DNA of 6,393 nucleotides from JBFFMO01 sp037968515 (GTDB lineage: Bacteria > Myxococcota_A > Bradymonadia > Bradymonadales > Bradymonadaceae): the NCBI GenBank assembly GCA_037968515.1, contig JBBKVQ010000113.1:1-6393 (forward strand), in the 5' to 3' direction. Within the stretch, counting starts at the first letter, position 1. Every line of letters starts with the position of its first letter. The position numbers and the translations under genes are program-made. Under the pieces are notes generated by a model. It saw only the letters and a program-made list of their open reading frames with translations, was not told where the DNA came from and ran no database searches. Below are positions 6,252 through 6,393 of this stretch, one piece after another.

Positions 6252-6393
6252 TCACAACGGCGAGCACACGTCGCCGCCGCAGACGTCAATAACTTCGCCG
6301 CCTGATTCAAAGAAGTGAATCATCTGCTCATTATGATTATCCGCTCTGCGTGGCAAGCTGTGCGGGTCAAAGCAGCACGACCCTGAGCAACAA
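6252..6393 (-). CDS. Possible 3' end of a Cys-rich protein gene, cut by the window edge
   Basis: A minus-strand frame is open from the window edge (first whole codon at 6392) to a TGA at 6254-6252, giving 46 residues. It holds six Cys in a CC-x3-CC cluster at the upstream end and a C-x4-C near the C-terminus (VCGGDVCSPL). I do not recognise the family. In favour: the strand matches tesB, the stop lies only 52 bases before the tesB start, the Cys pairs look patterned, and I count G or C in 29 of 46 third codon positions. Against: 46 open codons can occur by chance, and the true start is outside the window. A shorter alternative is a 23-aa peptide starting at ATG 6323-6321, whose start overlaps the stop of another short open frame as ATGA. 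If the gene is real, paired Cys could bind metal or form disulfides, but this is inference only. Confidence 0.35.
   Translation of the reverse strand, partial: CCSGSCCFDPHSLPRRADNHNEQMIHFFESGGEVIDVCGGDVCSPL
6258..6276. repeat. Short GC-rich hairpin-forming inverted repeat
   Basis: CGGCGA at 6258-6263 and TCGCCG at 6271-6276 are perfect complements around a 7-base loop. On the minus strand this hairpin lies just before the stop of the Cys-rich frame and about 60 bases before tesB. No run of U follows it, so it is a poor intrinsic terminator. It may be coincidental. Confidence 0.3.
6303..6322. repeat. Operator-like dyad TGATTC-N8-GAATCA
   Basis: Two perfect 6-base arms (6303-6308 and 6317-6322) are separated by 8 bases, about 105 bases upstream of the tesB start. 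The size and symmetry would suit a dimeric repressor. However, the dyad lies inside the possible Cys-rich frame and no second copy is seen in the window. The symmetry is certain; a regulatory role is only a possibility. Confidence 0.25.

Noticed and set aside
6200..6310. 37-residue N-terminal extension of TesB from a TTG start
   Set aside because: The ATG at 6199 has GGAG at ideal spacing and gives the usual family length and N-terminus. The extension has no similarity to the family and overlaps the possible Cys-rich frame.
6330..6356. Promoter-like pair TTGCCA and CATAAT on the minus strand upstream of tesB
   Set aside because: The spacer is only 15 bases and the -35 match is modest. The nearby GATAAT has no partner at correct distance, and the pair lies inside the possible Cys-rich frame. 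Too weak to list.

Overview
The window carries four complete protein genes and probably the 3' end of a fifth, packed with almost no spare DNA. By eye the base composition is in the mid-to-high 50s percent G+C. A Hanks-type Ser/Thr kinase with a periplasmic PEGA domain, next to a TonB-dependent receptor with periplasmic TPR and PEGA domains, points to a Gram-negative (two-membrane) bacterium. The style fits Myxococcota and related former Deltaproteobacteria (Bradymonadales-like). That placement is an inference from domain style; there is no rRNA or other marker gene here.

Plus strand, 37-4806: a membrane-anchored kinase (613 aa) is followed after 21 bases by an outer-membrane TonB-dependent receptor (968 aa) with its own Shine-Dalgarno, so the two look like one transcription unit. 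The kinase has a cytoplasmic catalytic domain, one transmembrane helix, and a periplasmic PEGA domain with a Cys-containing tail. The receptor has a signal peptide, about two TPR repeats, three PEGA-like domains (the middle one diverged), a plug and a beta-barrel. Both proteins therefore place PEGA domains in the periplasm. This suggests, without proving it, that receptor state could be passed through the periplasm to a cytoplasmic Ser/Thr kinase. The layout would resemble FecA-FecR-FecI, with a kinase in place of the anti-sigma/sigma pair. It is the most interesting item in the window.

Minus strand, 6393-4803: a tesB-type acyl-CoA thioesterase II (286 aa from its best start) overlaps by ATGA a small HD-domain hydrolase of the Mesh1/HDDC3 class (179 aa, all metal ligands and the ED motif present). 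Upstream of tesB a Cys-rich reading frame runs in from the window edge and stops 52 bases before tesB. It may be the end of a further gene. The two gene blocks converge and their ends overlap by 4 bases at 4803-4806, leaving no room for an intergenic terminator.

I see no tRNA, rRNA, mobile element, CRISPR array or replication origin.
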